Source: Xylanibacter oryzae DSM 17970 (GTDB lineage: Bacteria > Bacteroidota > Bacteroidia > Bacteroidales > Bacteroidaceae). From it: DNA of 64,000 bases. The stretch covers positions 1,965,703 to 2,029,702 of the forward strand of contig NZ_KK073873.1 of assembly GCF_000585355.1 (NCBI RefSeq), given 5' to 3'. Below the pieces are notes generated by a model. That model did not search any database and had not been told where the DNA came from. It saw only the letters and a list, made by a program, of their open reading frames with translations. This document shows positions 1 through 9,555 of the stretch, in pieces; positions within the stretch are counted from its first letter, which is position 1; the number at the start of each line of letters is the position of its first letter. The position numbers and the translations under genes are program-made.

Positions 1-562
1 AAATATGATTGAATGCTAAAGGAGCCGATGAATTAGTGTTACCACTAACATTATTATCGGTAGCAGTCATTATATCAATTTGGCTAGCAACATCATCTGG
101 AACAGTATATGATAAAGTTGGCGCATATCCTACTGTATGCGTAATACTACTGGAAATACCAGTAGGGTAGTAAGCATAGAAGTTGACTGTATTATTTGCA
201 GTTCCAGGCCAATAATGAGGAGCAACTGTCTGCCACATATTATTAGTGAAAGATACAGACTCGTTTTTTATGATAGTGCTGTAGTTTTTTGTTCCATCAT
301 AAGCATCAGCAATGATATTGAAGCTACTTGCTTCGTTAAATGATGATCCGGAGATAGGAGTAGCCCTCGTCTTACTATTTGAAGTACTGTCATTATTTTT
401 CCATTCAGGTACAGATACCGTAAAGTTCAATAATTGACTATTACCACTATCAAATATATTATATTCACTAGTGCAAGAACAGATGCACAAATAGACAATT
501 AGTAATAAATACAAAGAGCATAATAAGTCTATATACTTATACCTTTTAACTTTCCTAGACAT
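1..562 (-). CDS. Fimbrillin-like surface lipoprotein, N-terminal part only (cut by window start)
   Basis: The reading frame opens at ATG 562 on the minus strand and runs off the left edge, so only about 187 N-terminal residues are visible. They show a signal peptide beginning MSRKVKRYKYIDLL, a lipobox-like ICSC before CTSE, a conserved stretch ending NSKTRATPISG with the Thr-Arg-Ala motif seen in every array member, and then a fimbrillin beta-domain (DAYDGTKNYSTII, NMWQT, HYWPG, FYAYYP). DNA from about position 68 to 365 is almost identical to 6242-6539 in the gene at 5060-6736, which suggests recent gene conversion. By analogy it should continue into a second beta-domain and a variable C-terminal domain. 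It lies 64 nt downstream of the next gene in the minus arm. Family membership is clear; the C-terminal type is unknown. Confidence 0.85.
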   Translation of the reverse strand, partial: MSRKVKRYKYIDLLCSLYLLLIVYLCICSCTSEYNIFDSGNSQLLNFTVSVPEWKNNDSTSNSKTRATPISGSSFNEASSFNIIADAYDGTKNYSTIIKNESVSFTNNMWQTVAPHYWPGTANNTVNFYAYYPTGISSSITHTVGYAPTLSYTVPDDVASQIDIMTATDNNVSGNTNSSAPLAFNHI

Positions 563-582
563 ATCCGATTCCTTTTCCTATG

Positions 583-607
583 TCTCTTCTCTCCGCGAGA
601 GAAGAGA
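583..607 (-). repeat. Array leader hairpin, copy 1 (perfect)
   Basis: Perfect dyad with 11-bp arms (TCTCTTCTCTC / GAGAGAAGAGA) around a 3-nt loop, about 20 nt upstream of the ATG at 562. Thirteen copies precede genes of the two arms (11 perfect, 2 decayed). On the transcribed strand it is followed by CATAGGAAAAGGAATCGGAT and then ATG, so it would form a 5' mRNA hairpin just before the Shine-Dalgarno-like AAGGAA. There is no T-run, so it is not an intrinsic terminator. Confidence 0.95.
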
Positions 608-626
608 AACGAAGAGGAATCAGTCT

Positions 627-3323
627 TTAATTTGGTGTTATTAATGTAATAATAGCGTATCCATCACCTTCTCTGACCCCATTTGTTATAGTAGAATTAT
701 AAGTTAAAGAGCTATTTACATAGCCAGCTCCACCACCGCCAGTGCCGGCATAGCATGTTGATGCTCCACCACCGTACCAACCGCCACCACCACCTGCGCC
801 TTCCTCGTATACGCTGTAGCTTATGTAAGAATTTCCACCTAAACCAAATGTACCATTATTTCCAGCTCCATATGTCTGACTATTTGTTACCGCAGCTCCA
901 CTTAGTCCTCCTGCTGTTTGTGTTCCACCATAACCGGTACAACCAAACGTTGGTACATCATAGCCAGCTCCACCATTTAATCCACCTCCACTTCCTGCAT
1001 TTCCTGAAATTAATTCATTACCACCACCACCACCGGCAACTATTAATATTTCAGATTTATAATTTTCATAATTATAGAGTTCTCCTCTATTTGTTAATGC
1101 AATATGAGTTGCACCTCCGCCAAATGCATGACCTGCACCACCACCATTGTATATTCGTGTTCTATAAGCTGTCGGATTAGAATATGCATCCCCAGAAAAC
1201 CATGAGTAATTACAATATGATTCGCCACCCTTGCCTACACAAATAAACAAATTAGATTTTTTTTCTTTTGTAATTTGGCAAACGGCATACCCTCCTAGAC
1301 CTCCATAACCTATAGATGTCATACTACCTTGTTTAGGTGTCGTTGTACCTTGTGCTCCCCATGCTTCAATCTTATAAATTCCTGCCAATGGAATGGTAAA
1401 ACTTTGCACACTACCTATATAGTTGAAATTTGCTATAAATTTATAGAATGCTCTAGTTGTTATTGCTATCAATGAATTACAAGTACCAGACGAAATGCTT
1501 TGTGTTATTGACCATGCATTATTATCTGTTGCTGCACTATTAAACGTTGTATTTGTTGCAGCTTTGGCAATATAATAGTATTTACTGTTATACAGAAGAG
1601 GTATATTCTCCGAGAAATTACTTGAGGCAGTAACTGTAGTTTTGTCGGAAGAATCACTATAAGTTGTAGAACTTCCTATTGTATATGTTCTGGTAGTAGG
1701 TATACTACTGGCTCCTAGGGTTATTATCGCCAGTCCCATCTTATGTGCCATATTAAAAGTGATACTGCTGGCAGTGCTGCTTATTGTCCCCATAGAAACC
1801 TGAAGATCATTTGGATTGAACTTATTTGCTGTATTCTGGTCTGATGTAACTGTCCAACCTGATATCACACTCGAAAAGAATGCATCAGAACTTGTTGCTG
1901 AAGGTGATACACTGGATGAAGTATAGCCTGACTGATAAGGATAATAAGCAAAGTATTTATACTGAGGAGAAAAAAGCAAACCGGTAGACAACACCCAACT
2001 ACTACCATTATAGGTGGCTTTAACATTCGAATTCTTTATATTGTTATTCTGGTCTACAACAAAAAGTCCTATTTCATTACCTGTTGAAAAACTTGTAGTA
2101 GGAGTAGCAACGCCACCCCAAGAACTTGGATAGGAGATTGTTCCAAGAGTCATGGTATTTACAGATGATGTAGAAAGCTTGTATATTATTGATGTACCAG
2201 CCGCCCAAGTAGTACCGGCCAGAGAGGCGGTAAGTGTCTTGTCTCCATTGCCATTATTAAAGACGGCTTCTATTACAGCTGTACTGCCGGAGGCAAATGA
2301 TTGGGGAATCATCATCATTGTGTTTGTTCCACTTGTAAGGGCAACATCTGACGTTCCATCTATCGTAACGCCAGTTGTTCCATTTAGATTGATACTTATA
2401 TTGCCGGTACTAGTTCCGCTACTTGTATTCCAAGTGTTGGTTGATAGATTATACGTAGCTGTAGTTATTGCATTCTTTATTGATATGCTTTTGAAAACAC
2501 CAGGAACCATATCCTTACCTACAGCGAAGGTGATAGCTGTAAGAGCATGAGAAAATGTCATATTGACGCCCACATTGGCTGACGACTTACTTCTGGTCTG
2601 GTTGATTGACTTGGAGGTCATAAGGTCCGGCTGGCTTGGGACATCTGTATTTGCTGTATATGTCACAGAAGGAGTACCTGATGATGATGCACCCGCAACT
2701 GTCACATTGCTATTACCAAAAGGACTATATGAGAAGAATGAAAGTTTGTCACCATTATCAGGCCAAAAATAGTCTGTGCCGGTCTTCCACATGCCACCTG
2801 CCAAAGACACTTCCTGATTATTTATGAAATCAGGGGCGGCACCGCTTAAGTCTGTAGCTGTACTTGGGGTTCGGTAAGCCAATACGCCGAAAGAATTGAC
2901 CATATTTGAAGATGTATAAGGAGAACCACGGGTAGGAACAACAGTTTCTGTAGACTCATCAATGATACGCGCACCACTTTTAGTCATCGGCTTATCGTTT
3001 GCGCTCTGTATATGTATTCCTATCTGTGTTACCGGATGAAGATAAAGAGGCGTATGCAAATTAGATTTTACAATAAGCGGACCGTTTTCATTACTCTGAA
3101 GTACGGAACGGGTCGTTTTAGAATCTTGCGAAGAATTATTAGAAGTACCATTAATCCAGCCTTCCGTAGTTATCGCTTTAAATGAAATCTTATTCGTGGA
3201 TAAATTAGAATACACAAAACCTTCACTTTCTGAACAAGAGCAGATGCACAAACAGACTATTAGTAATAAATATAAAGAGCATAATAAGTCTATATACTTA
3301 TTCCTTTTAAATTTCCTAGACAT
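627..3323 (-). CDS. Large fimbrillin-like lipoprotein with C-terminal glycine-rich (ALK/LTK-type) domain
   Basis: 898 residues, the longest of the array. The leader and signal peptide (MSRKFKRNKYIDLLCSLY, lipobox ICSC) match its neighbours almost exactly. The mature part is different: two fimbrillin-like (Mfa_like_1-type) beta-domains at about residues 40-400 and 400-640, with the typical MMMIPQ and YFAYYPYQ motifs, then a glycine-rich domain from about 650 to the end (YKIEAWGAQG, GGGATHIA, ILIVAGGGGG, GGGGGWYGGGAS). The second beta-domain resembles the 274-residue protein at 6852-7676. It therefore looks like the standard 5' module joined to a different body. It is predicted to be a surface-exposed outer-membrane lipoprotein. 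The glycine-rich match is from motif recognition only. It is spaced 64 nt from both array neighbours. Confidence 0.88.
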   Translation of the reverse strand: MSRKFKRNKYIDLLCSLYLLLIVCLCICSCSESEGFVYSNLSTNKISFKAITTEGWINGTSNNSSQDSKTTRSVLQSNENGPLIVKSNLHTPLYLHPVTQIGIHIQSANDKPMTKSGARIIDESTETVVPTRGSPYTSSNMVNSFGVLAYRTPSTATDLSGAAPDFINNQEVSLAGGMWKTGTDYFWPDNGDKLSFFSYSPFGNSNVTVAGASSSGTPSVTYTANTDVPSQPDLMTSKSINQTRSKSSANVGVNMTFSHALTAITFAVGKDMVPGVFKSISIKNAITTATYNLSTNTWNTSSGTSTGNISINLNGTTGVTIDGTSDVALTSGTNTMMMIPQSFASGSTAVIEAVFNNGNGDKTLTASLAGTTWAAGTSIIYKLSTSSVNTMTLGTISYPSSWGGVATPTTSFSTGNEIGLFVVDQNNNIKNSNVKATYNGSSWVLSTGLLFSPQYKYFAYYPYQSGYTSSSVSPSATSSDAFFSSVISGWTVTSDQNTANKFNPNDLQVSMGTISSTASSITFNMAHKMGLAIITLGASSIPTTRTYTIGSSTTYSDSSDKTTVTASSNFSENIPLLYNSKYYYIAKAATNTTFNSAATDNNAWSITQSISSGTCNSLIAITTRAFYKFIANFNYIGSVQSFTIPLAGIYKIEAWGAQGTTTPKQGSMTSIGYGGLGGYAVCQITKEKKSNLFICVGKGGESYCNYSWFSGDAYSNPTAYRTRIYNGGGAGHAFGGGATHIALTNRGELYNYENYKSEILIVAGGGGGNELISGNAGSGGGLNGGAGYDVPTFGCTGYGGTQTAGGLSGAAVTNSQTYGAGNNGTFGLGGNSYISYSVYEEGAGGGGGWYGGGASTCYAGTGGGGAGYVNSSLTYNSTITNGVREGDGYAIITLITPN

Positions 3324-3343
3324 ATCCGATTCCTTTTCCCATG

Positions 3344-3368
3344 TCTCTTCTCTCCGCGAGAGAAGAGA
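3344..3368 (-). repeat. Array leader hairpin, copy 2 (perfect)
   Basis: Same perfect 11-bp dyad with a 3-nt loop, inside the 64-nt gap upstream of the ATG at 3323. Confidence 0.95.
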
Positions 3369-3387
3369 AACAAAAGAGAATCAGTCT

Positions 3388-4995
3388 TTAATTTGCAGAA
3401 ATAAAGGTTATTCTTGCATAACCATTACCAGAACGGATTCCATTTTGCATACCGGTAGTTCCGCTTATAAGACTTTGACTTAGATGACCTGAACCACCAC
3501 CTGCACCACCTCCAACAGGAGTACCTCCTCCTCCATACCAGCCGCCTCCACCACCTGGGCCTGATTCATTTGATGTTACTCCAGAACCACCATAACCAAA
3601 ACCGCCAGAAGCCGCAATACCATAATTTGTACTTGTTCCTCCAGATCCTCCGAAAGTTTGAGTTCCGCCTTTACCTGTAGTAGATGCATTAGGATGAACT
3701 CCTACGCCATCTGAGCCAGAAATTCCGCCGCCATCTCCACCAACATAGCCATCTGTAGCTCCTCCACCTCCACCTGCCACAATAAGAATATTAGTTGACA
3801 TTGTATTTAATAATCCTGATGATGTAGACATATGTGTTGCGCCACCTCCAATAGCTTGCCCTAAACCTCCACCATTATATCCATTACCAATATTGCCGGA
3901 TCCTCCTACTTGTATGTATATTATTTGACTACCATTCAATTTAATATTACCAAAAGAATAACCTCCTTTACCACCATTAAGTGATGTCGTATTATATCCA
4001 CCTTCAGCTCCCCATACTTCCAATTTATACGTTCCTGTTAGAGGAACTGTATAGGTTTGAACACCTCCAGTATAATCAAATGCAGCTAAAGATATAGTTT
4101 TCGAAATATTATATGTATATATTTTACCAGCTTCCCAATTTCCAGATATAGATTTAGTGAGTGTACCACCATTGCTATAGGTAATAGTTATACTTGCATC
4201 ACTACCGAGTGTTTGTGGCATCATCATAAAAGTCGTCGCGCCAGTAGTGATTGTTGTACTGGTATTTGTTGAGAATGATATAATCTGTGAGAAAGCCTTT
4301 TTAGATGTTGCGTCTTGAATCCATGTACCATTCAGGCTATATGTACCCTTATATAAAATATTATTTAACGCAATACCTGTTATTGTGCCGGTAGGCATAC
4401 CAGCGCTACCTACGCAGAACTGTACAGCAGCAAAAATATGATTGAATGCTAAAGGAGTAGATGAATTAGTATTACCACTAACATTATTACCTGTAGCAGT
4501 CATTATATCAATTTGATCTGATACCTTATCAGGAACTGTGTATGATAAAGTCGGAGCAGATCCTGCAGTATGAGAAATGCTACTATAAATACTAGCAGGG
4601 TAGTATGCATAGAAGCTCACTGTTTTAGTTGTAGTTCCAGGCCAATAGTGAGGTGCAGTTGTCTGCCACATATTATTAGTATAAGACACAGCCTCGTTAT
4701 TTATGATAGTGCTGTAGTTTTTTGTTCCATCATAAGCATCCGCAATAATATTAAAGCTACTTGCTTTATCAAATGATGAGCCAGAAATCGGAGTAGCCCT
4801 TGTTTTACTATTTGAAACACTGTCATTATTTTTCCATTCAGGTACCGATACGGAAAAGTTCAATAATTTAGTATTGTCATTATCAAAAATACTATTTTCA
4901 CTTGTGCAAGAACAGATGCACAAACTGGCTATTAGTAATAAATATAAAGAGTATAATGAGTCTGCATACTTATTCCTTTCAAATTTCCTAGACAT
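3388..4995 (-). CDS. Fimbrillin-like lipoprotein with C-terminal glycine-rich domain
   Basis: 535 residues. Signal peptide MSRKFERNKYADSLYSLY with lipobox ICSC; KTRATPISG follows at about residue 65. An N-terminal fimbrillin domain reaches about residue 185, then a second beta-domain of the 'CVGSAGMPTG ... MMMPQTLG' type reaches about 300, shared with the plus-arm gene at 10835 rather than with its immediate neighbours. From the FDYTGGVQTYTVP start the C-terminus is glycine-rich (YKLEVWGAEGG, GGGATHMS, ILIVAGGGGGA, GGGGGWYGGGGT) and ends GNGYARITFISAN. This domain assortment across the two arms points to past recombination. Predicted surface lipoprotein or pilin-like subunit; its binding target is unknown. 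Confidence 0.88.
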   Translation of the reverse strand: MSRKFERNKYADSLYSLYLLLIASLCICSCTSENSIFDNDNTKLLNFSVSVPEWKNNDSVSNSKTRATPISGSSFDKASSFNIIADAYDGTKNYSTIINNEAVSYTNNMWQTTAPHYWPGTTTKTVSFYAYYPASIYSSISHTAGSAPTLSYTVPDKVSDQIDIMTATGNNVSGNTNSSTPLAFNHIFAAVQFCVGSAGMPTGTITGIALNNILYKGTYSLNGTWIQDATSKKAFSQIISFSTNTSTTITTGATTFMMMPQTLGSDASITITYSNGGTLTKSISGNWEAGKIYTYNISKTISLAAFDYTGGVQTYTVPLTGTYKLEVWGAEGGYNTTSLNGGKGGYSFGNIKLNGSQIIYIQVGGSGNIGNGYNGGGLGQAIGGGATHMSTSSGLLNTMSTNILIVAGGGGGATDGYVGGDGGGISGSDGVGVHPNASTTGKGGTQTFGGSGGTSTNYGIAASGGFGYGGSGVTSNESGPGGGGGWYGGGGTPVGGGAGGGSGHLSQSLISGTTGMQNGIRSGNGYARITFISAN

Positions 4996-5015
4996 ATCCG
5001 ATTCCTTTTCCCATG

Positions 5016-5040
5016 TCTCTTCTCTCCGCGAGAGAAGAGA
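5016..5040 (-). repeat. Array leader hairpin, copy 3 (perfect)
   Basis: Perfect dyad identical to copy 1, inside the 64-nt gap upstream of the ATG at 4995. Confidence 0.95.
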
Positions 5041-5059
5041 AACGTAAAGAAATCAGGCT

Positions 5060-6736
5060 TTAATTAGCAGAAACGAAGGTTATTCTGGCATAGCCGTTAC
5101 CAGATTTTACTCCTGCTTGTGAATTAACATTTGATAGATAATAACTAATACTTGGCTTATATGATGAAGATGGATAATAAGTTGCAAATGAAGAAGTCCA
5201 AACGTATGATGAACCACCACCTCCGCTGCCATTAAGATTTTCGCCACCTGCACAGCCACCACCATACCATCCACCTCCTCCTGCACCTAGACCTTCAACA
5301 TACCAACTACTACTACCTCCATATCCAAATCCAGGATTAACGGCATTTGTATTACATGAACTTGATGAGTTAGCACCAACAGCACTTATTGTCGCTCCAT
5401 ATCCAGGGTCATCACCAACACCATTTCCACCATTCCATGCTCCACCATCTCCACCTTGATATACATTTGTAGACAACTCAGATCCATATCCACCACCTCC
5501 ACCGGCTACAATTATTCTAGAATACAGATGAGATGCGTCATTCCAATTACCATTATTTAATGATATGTCTGTAGCACCTCCACCGCCATAAGATGCGGTT
5601 AGATTAGATCCACCTCCATTCCATCCACCAATGCCAGCCGAAGGTTGTTGCCCAACATAGATATATATTGAAAATCCTTTAGCTAAAGATATAGAACCTG
5701 TAACGTATGCACCTTTACCACCTGTTACAGACGATGATGAAGGACCTCCACCTTGTGCCCCCCAAGCTTCAAGTTTATAAGTACCTGAAATTGGAGCTGT
5801 AAATAATTGAACATCACCAGTGTAATTATATTCTCTCATAAATGATATTTTGTAATTATATGTTTTCCCTGCCTCCCATGTTCCAGATATAGTTTTAGTA
5901 AGTGTTCCTCCATTACTATACGTGATGGTTATTGTTGCATTTGTAACAGTCTGTGGTATCATCATAAGAGTATATGTTCCCGAATAAATATTTTCACCGG
6001 ATGTTCCTGCTATATTTTTAGGTTGAATAATTGTAAATGTTTTCATAGAAGTCCCTAAAGTCCACCCAGTTCCCAAAGTATATGTACCTGAATTGTAAAC
6101 ATTACCTATGGATATTGAAGATATAGTACCACTTCCCAATCCGTTGCTACCAACAGAAAATTGTATAGCTGCAAAAATATGATTGAATGATAAAGGCGTA
6201 GATGAATTAGTGCTGCCACTAACATTATTACCAGTAGCGGTCATTATATCAATTTGGCTAGCAACATCATCTGGAACAGTATATGATAAAGTTGGTGCAT
6301 ATCCTACTGTATGCGTAATACTGCTAGAAATACCAGTAGGGTAGTAAGCATAGAAGTTGACTGTATTATTTGCAGTTCCAGGCCAATAATGAGGAGCAAC
6401 TGTCTGCCACATATTATTAGTAAAAGATACAGACTCGTTTTTTATGATAGTGCTGTAGTTTTTTGTTCCATCATAAGCATCAGCAATGATATTGAAGCTA
6501 CTTGCTTCGTTAAATGATGATCCGGAGATAGGAGTAGCCCTCGTTCTACTATTTGGAGTGCTGTCATTATTTTTCCACGAAGGAACTGAAACAGAAAAGT
6601 TCAATAATTTAGTATTACTACAATCAAATATATTATATTCACTTGTGCAAGAGCAGATGCACAAACTGGCTATTAGTAATAAAAATAAAGAGTATAATGA
6701 ATAGTAGCACTTATTCCTTTCAAATTTCCTAGACAT
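5060..6736 (-). CDS. Fimbrillin-like lipoprotein with C-terminal glycine-rich domain
   Basis: 558 residues. Standard leader, signal peptide MSRKFERNKCYYSLYSL, lipobox ICSC and SRTRATPISG. The first beta-domain is nearly identical to that of the partial gene at 1-562. The middle domain (SVGSNGLGSGTISS ... LMMIPQTVTN) is a third type within the array. The C-terminal glycine-rich domain starts at the YNYTGDVQLFTAP motif at about residue 305. It has the IIVAGGGGG core and ends with a longer Tyr/Ser-rich segment before GNGYARITFVSAN. It is the last gene of the minus arm to have this structure before two non-glycine-rich genes. Predicted surface-exposed lipoprotein. Confidence 0.88.
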   Translation of the reverse strand: MSRKFERNKCYYSLYSLFLLLIASLCICSCTSEYNIFDCSNTKLLNFSVSVPSWKNNDSTPNSRTRATPISGSSFNEASSFNIIADAYDGTKNYSTIIKNESVSFTNNMWQTVAPHYWPGTANNTVNFYAYYPTGISSSITHTVGYAPTLSYTVPDDVASQIDIMTATGNNVSGSTNSSTPLSFNHIFAAIQFSVGSNGLGSGTISSISIGNVYNSGTYTLGTGWTLGTSMKTFTIIQPKNIAGTSGENIYSGTYTLMMIPQTVTNATITITYSNGGTLTKTISGTWEAGKTYNYKISFMREYNYTGDVQLFTAPISGTYKLEAWGAQGGGPSSSSVTGGKGAYVTGSISLAKGFSIYIYVGQQPSAGIGGWNGGGSNLTASYGGGGATDISLNNGNWNDASHLYSRIIVAGGGGGYGSELSTNVYQGGDGGAWNGGNGVGDDPGYGATISAVGANSSSSCNTNAVNPGFGYGGSSSWYVEGLGAGGGGWYGGGCAGGENLNGSGGGGSSYVWTSSFATYYPSSSYKPSISYYLSNVNSQAGVKSGNGYARITFVSAN

Positions 6737-6756
6737 ATCCGATTCCTTTTCTTATG

Positions 6757-6781
6757 TCTCTTCTCTCCGCGAGAGAAGAGA
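6757..6781 (-). repeat. Array leader hairpin, copy 4 (perfect)
   Basis: Perfect dyad upstream of the ATG at 6736. Here the gap to the upstream gene is 115 nt rather than 64, because that neighbour is not a glycine-rich gene. Confidence 0.95.
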
Positions 6782-6851
6782 AACAAAAAAGATAGAGGAA
6801 TTTAGAGGGAAACAGCTTAATCATATTTATACACTATTCTATGTATATTAA

Positions 6852-7676
6852 TTATGGTATTGCAGATCCACCATCAATTGTAACTGTATAATATTTACCT
6901 GCAGAAGGAGATGTAAATGTTGTAGAAAACGTATATTTATTTGCTGTAGATGTAGACCTGCAATAAAATCCAGTTATATTTATACTGATATTTGGTCTTA
7001 CCAATAGTCTATATGTCCCATTAGAAACATGTAACGGGGTTTCACCTGTTGATAGTGTAAGACCGTATGCAGAACTTGTGCTACTGAGGAAAGGATAATT
7101 TAGTTCTAACATTGACATCTGGTGATACATTGTGAATGATATTATGTAGTACGCATTATTTTGGAGTACTGTTCCTAAATTTCCCATTCCAACCATAAGA
7201 TCTGCTGCTGTATATTTATCATGAGTAGATAGGTCTTTTGGTATATTCCAATTCGTGATAGCAGATGAAAAGAATGTTTCAGCTGTTGAAGCAGATGTAG
7301 AAGAACCTAAAACAGGTCCATTTGTCAACACCTGCTGATAAGGATAATAAATAAAAAATTTAGAACTAGGAGTATTTGACGTATTATAATACAGCGGGTT
7401 TGTTCCAATAGGGTAATTCCATGTACTTCCATCATAAGTTAAACATAGATTTGCAGTAGTAACAGAACCAACCCCATTTATGACATACAATCCTATCTTA
7501 TCGCCTGATGTAAATGATGTAGAATAAGAATTTTCTGCAGCTCTTGTTAAACCATTATTATACAATGACCAAGACCTATAATTGGCTTTAAACAATAAAA
7601 AACTATTTTCATTATCACTTGAGCATGCTGACATTAGTATAGCAAATATCAGTACAAGGAAAAACTTATTTTTCAT
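6852..7676 (-). CDS. Small fimbrillin-family lipoprotein
   Basis: 274 residues with a signal peptide and lipobox (MSAC after MKNKFFLVLIFAIL) and no array-type signal sequence. The body is a single fimbrillin-like beta-domain (TSGDKIGLYVINGV, FFIYYPYQ, AETFFSSAITNW, FTMYHQMSMLEL), similar in order and spacing to residues about 400-640 of the 898-residue protein at 627-3323. There is no glycine-rich tail. The start is 12 nt downstream of the stop of the gene at 7689, and no leader hairpin precedes it, so it is translated as the second gene of the minus-arm transcript. Likely an outer-membrane lipoprotein; its role in pilus assembly or anchoring is inferred. Confidence 0.8.
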   Translation of the reverse strand: MKNKFFLVLIFAILMSACSSDNENSFLLFKANYRSWSLYNNGLTRAAENSYSTSFTSGDKIGLYVINGVGSVTTANLCLTYDGSTWNYPIGTNPLYYNTSNTPSSKFFIYYPYQQVLTNGPVLGSSTSASTAETFFSSAITNWNIPKDLSTHDKYTAADLMVGMGNLGTVLQNNAYYIISFTMYHQMSMLELNYPFLSSTSSAYGLTLSTGETPLHVSNGTYRLLVRPNISINITGFYCRSTSTANKYTFSTTFTSPSAGKYYTVTIDGGSAIP

Positions 7677-7688
7677 ATTTATATGACT

Positions 7689-9491
7689 CTAAAAAGCTAT
7701 TGCTGATCGTACAACCATATTATCAATATAATCCTTAGGCAAGTTCCCTATTATGTACACGGCATCTCCAGAAAAAGCAGCATCACAAGTTATTGAAACA
7801 TTATATTCAGAACTACACCAATTCCAAGAAATAGAGTAAACAGTTTCAGATGTGTTATTATATGTCTTTGCTATATTTATGTATGTATTTATTGAGTTCT
7901 CAATAGTGCTTGATGCTTGAACAGATACTCCGCTAGTCCCATTATCTGTGAAAACGGCTTTACCTAAATTCAGCATAAAATAGTACCATTGACCTATGCT
8001 AGGCAGGAACCATCCACTATTATTCGTTTTAGGTGCTGCATTTATAGTACTTCCATAAGTTCCATTCCCAAAATTAAGTGCGGAATAATAAGCTGGATAG
8101 TTTGAACTACTTAGAATTTTAGAATTACTACCACCATAATTTTTAATTGAGAGACAATGAGTATAACCATCTATATCCAATTTCATTTTATCGAAAGTGT
8201 TTGGGAAATTAGTACTAACATCCTTGTTATCAACAACCCCATCATTAGCACTTTCCCAAGGAATTAGCTTTGATGCTGTTTGTAATGCCATTGCATAACC
8301 ATGGACCCACGTATGCCCTCTATCGTTAGAGCTAGTCGTATTACTAAATATTATTCCGATAGGCCAAACTGTTTTTGTTGCATGATCTGCAAGAGTACCC
8401 CACGTCCCGTCACTAAAATAGTATTCTCCAATATTAACAGGACCATCAAAATTACTTGCGACCGTACTATTTCCTCCACTATTCCATTGACCATTATTTG
8501 TACTTGTCATTAGTCCAGCAGTAAAAGAAACTCTAGCATCGTTATATCCACTACCAGTTATGCTTATTGTATAGCTGAAATTATAGTCTCTCGGAATATT
8601 AAAATCAGAAATATCAGTTTCTTTTATGCCTCCAAGATATACGTAATAGGTAGAGTTCCAAGGATTATTGTTTGATGTACTTTTCGCAGTTATTTTCAGA
8701 TAGCTTGCATTCGAAGGAGCGTTCAAACTGTTCCTGTCTTTTGCATTTCCAATATTATTTTTGTTTGCCCCCGGATAATTCTCATATATATAGTATTGAC
8801 CTGTAGTAAAAGATGAAGTTGATGAAGATATTACACTTCCAAAATCCAGATATGCAGAAGAGGGATTGCTCATTGTTCCATCTTCTACAAGATAGCTAAT
8901 ATTAGAAACATGACACAACTGATATCCTGTTATTGTTACACCACTAGACGGGTTAATTGTAAAAGTATATTTACTATAAAGGTGCTCAAGTATTATGGAT
9001 ATAGTACTTGTGGTATTTGATATTGAAGCACTTTGTTCTCCATACATTATTTCGGTAGTCTTATTTGAAATATCAGTAGCAGAACCTATTTCTGGTGTTA
9101 TCATTTTTTTTAGTCCATTATATGTAGATATATTATTGATATCACTACCATAATTGGCTATTACACATACTTTACAGCTGTTGGCTATTCTTGTATCAAC
9201 ATAAGTAGAAGTCCCAGATGAATATTTATGTCCGATGAGAAAACCGTCATTGTCAAAGATAAAAACATTTATGTCGTTTATAGATTCATCGCTAACAGTT
9301 CTTGTAATATCATTCGGCACTTTATTTTTGACACAAACATTTATTTTTGTAGTCTCTTGTGTTTTATCTGTAGTCTCCTGACTTGTAGCGCATGATGTAA
9401 ATAATGCAAAACATAGCATTAAATCTAATTGCAGTATTAAAAAAGATAGTAAATAGCCCTTATATCTATTTACATTATTTTTCTTAGACAT
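7689..9491 (-). CDS. FimA/Mfa1-like pilin with C-terminal GWYLPS-type (lectin-like) domain; first gene of the minus arm
   Basis: 600 residues. It carries the array leader and start (MSKKNNVNRYK) but then a FimA/Mfa1-like N-terminal domain (DITRTVSDESINDINVFIFD, CKVCVIANYGS, IMYGEQS), which pairs with the genes at 35965 and 41816 and not with the array fimbrillins. The C-terminal half (about 340-600: YYFSDGTWGT, HGYAMALQ, DGYTHCLSI, SGWFLPSIGQWYYF, WCSSEYN) matches the C-terminal domains of the genes at 12729, 39897 and 44775. It resembles DUF1566/Lcl_C- or FISUMP-like folds. It is a likely adhesive tip-type subunit: pilin domain plus ligand-binding-like domain. It is the first gene after the promoter at 9556-9587, so it should be the most strongly expressed of the arm. 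Confidence 0.82.
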   Translation of the reverse strand: MSKKNNVNRYKGYLLSFLILQLDLMLCFALFTSCATSQETTDKTQETTKINVCVKNKVPNDITRTVSDESINDINVFIFDNDGFLIGHKYSSGTSTYVDTRIANSCKVCVIANYGSDINNISTYNGLKKMITPEIGSATDISNKTTEIMYGEQSASISNTTSTISIILEHLYSKYTFTINPSSGVTITGYQLCHVSNISYLVEDGTMSNPSSAYLDFGSVISSSTSSFTTGQYYIYENYPGANKNNIGNAKDRNSLNAPSNASYLKITAKSTSNNNPWNSTYYVYLGGIKETDISDFNIPRDYNFSYTISITGSGYNDARVSFTAGLMTSTNNGQWNSGGNSTVASNFDGPVNIGEYYFSDGTWGTLADHATKTVWPIGIIFSNTTSSNDRGHTWVHGYAMALQTASKLIPWESANDGVVDNKDVSTNFPNTFDKMKLDIDGYTHCLSIKNYGGSNSKILSSSNYPAYYSALNFGNGTYGSTINAAPKTNNSGWFLPSIGQWYYFMLNLGKAVFTDNGTSGVSVQASSTIENSINTYINIAKTYNNTSETVYSISWNWCSSEYNVSITCDAAFSGDAVYIIGNLPKDYIDNMVVRSAIAF

Positions 9492-9511
9492 ATCCGATTC
9501 CTTTTCCTATG

Positions 9512-9536
9512 TCTCTTCTCTCCGCGAGAGAGGGAC
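9512..9536 (-). repeat. Array leader hairpin, copy 5 (decayed right arm)
   Basis: The left arm TCTCTTCTCTC is intact, but the distal arm reads GAGAGAGGGAC instead of GAGAGAAGAGA. It is the copy nearest the promoter of the minus arm. Confidence 0.85.
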
Positions 9537-9555
9537 ATTTTTATTAATAATGCTG

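Noticed and set aside
755..1180. Long His/Leu-rich and similar frames opposite glycine-rich genes
   Set aside because: These are antisense shadows of glycine codons (GGN read as NCC and shifted frames); no signal or family features.
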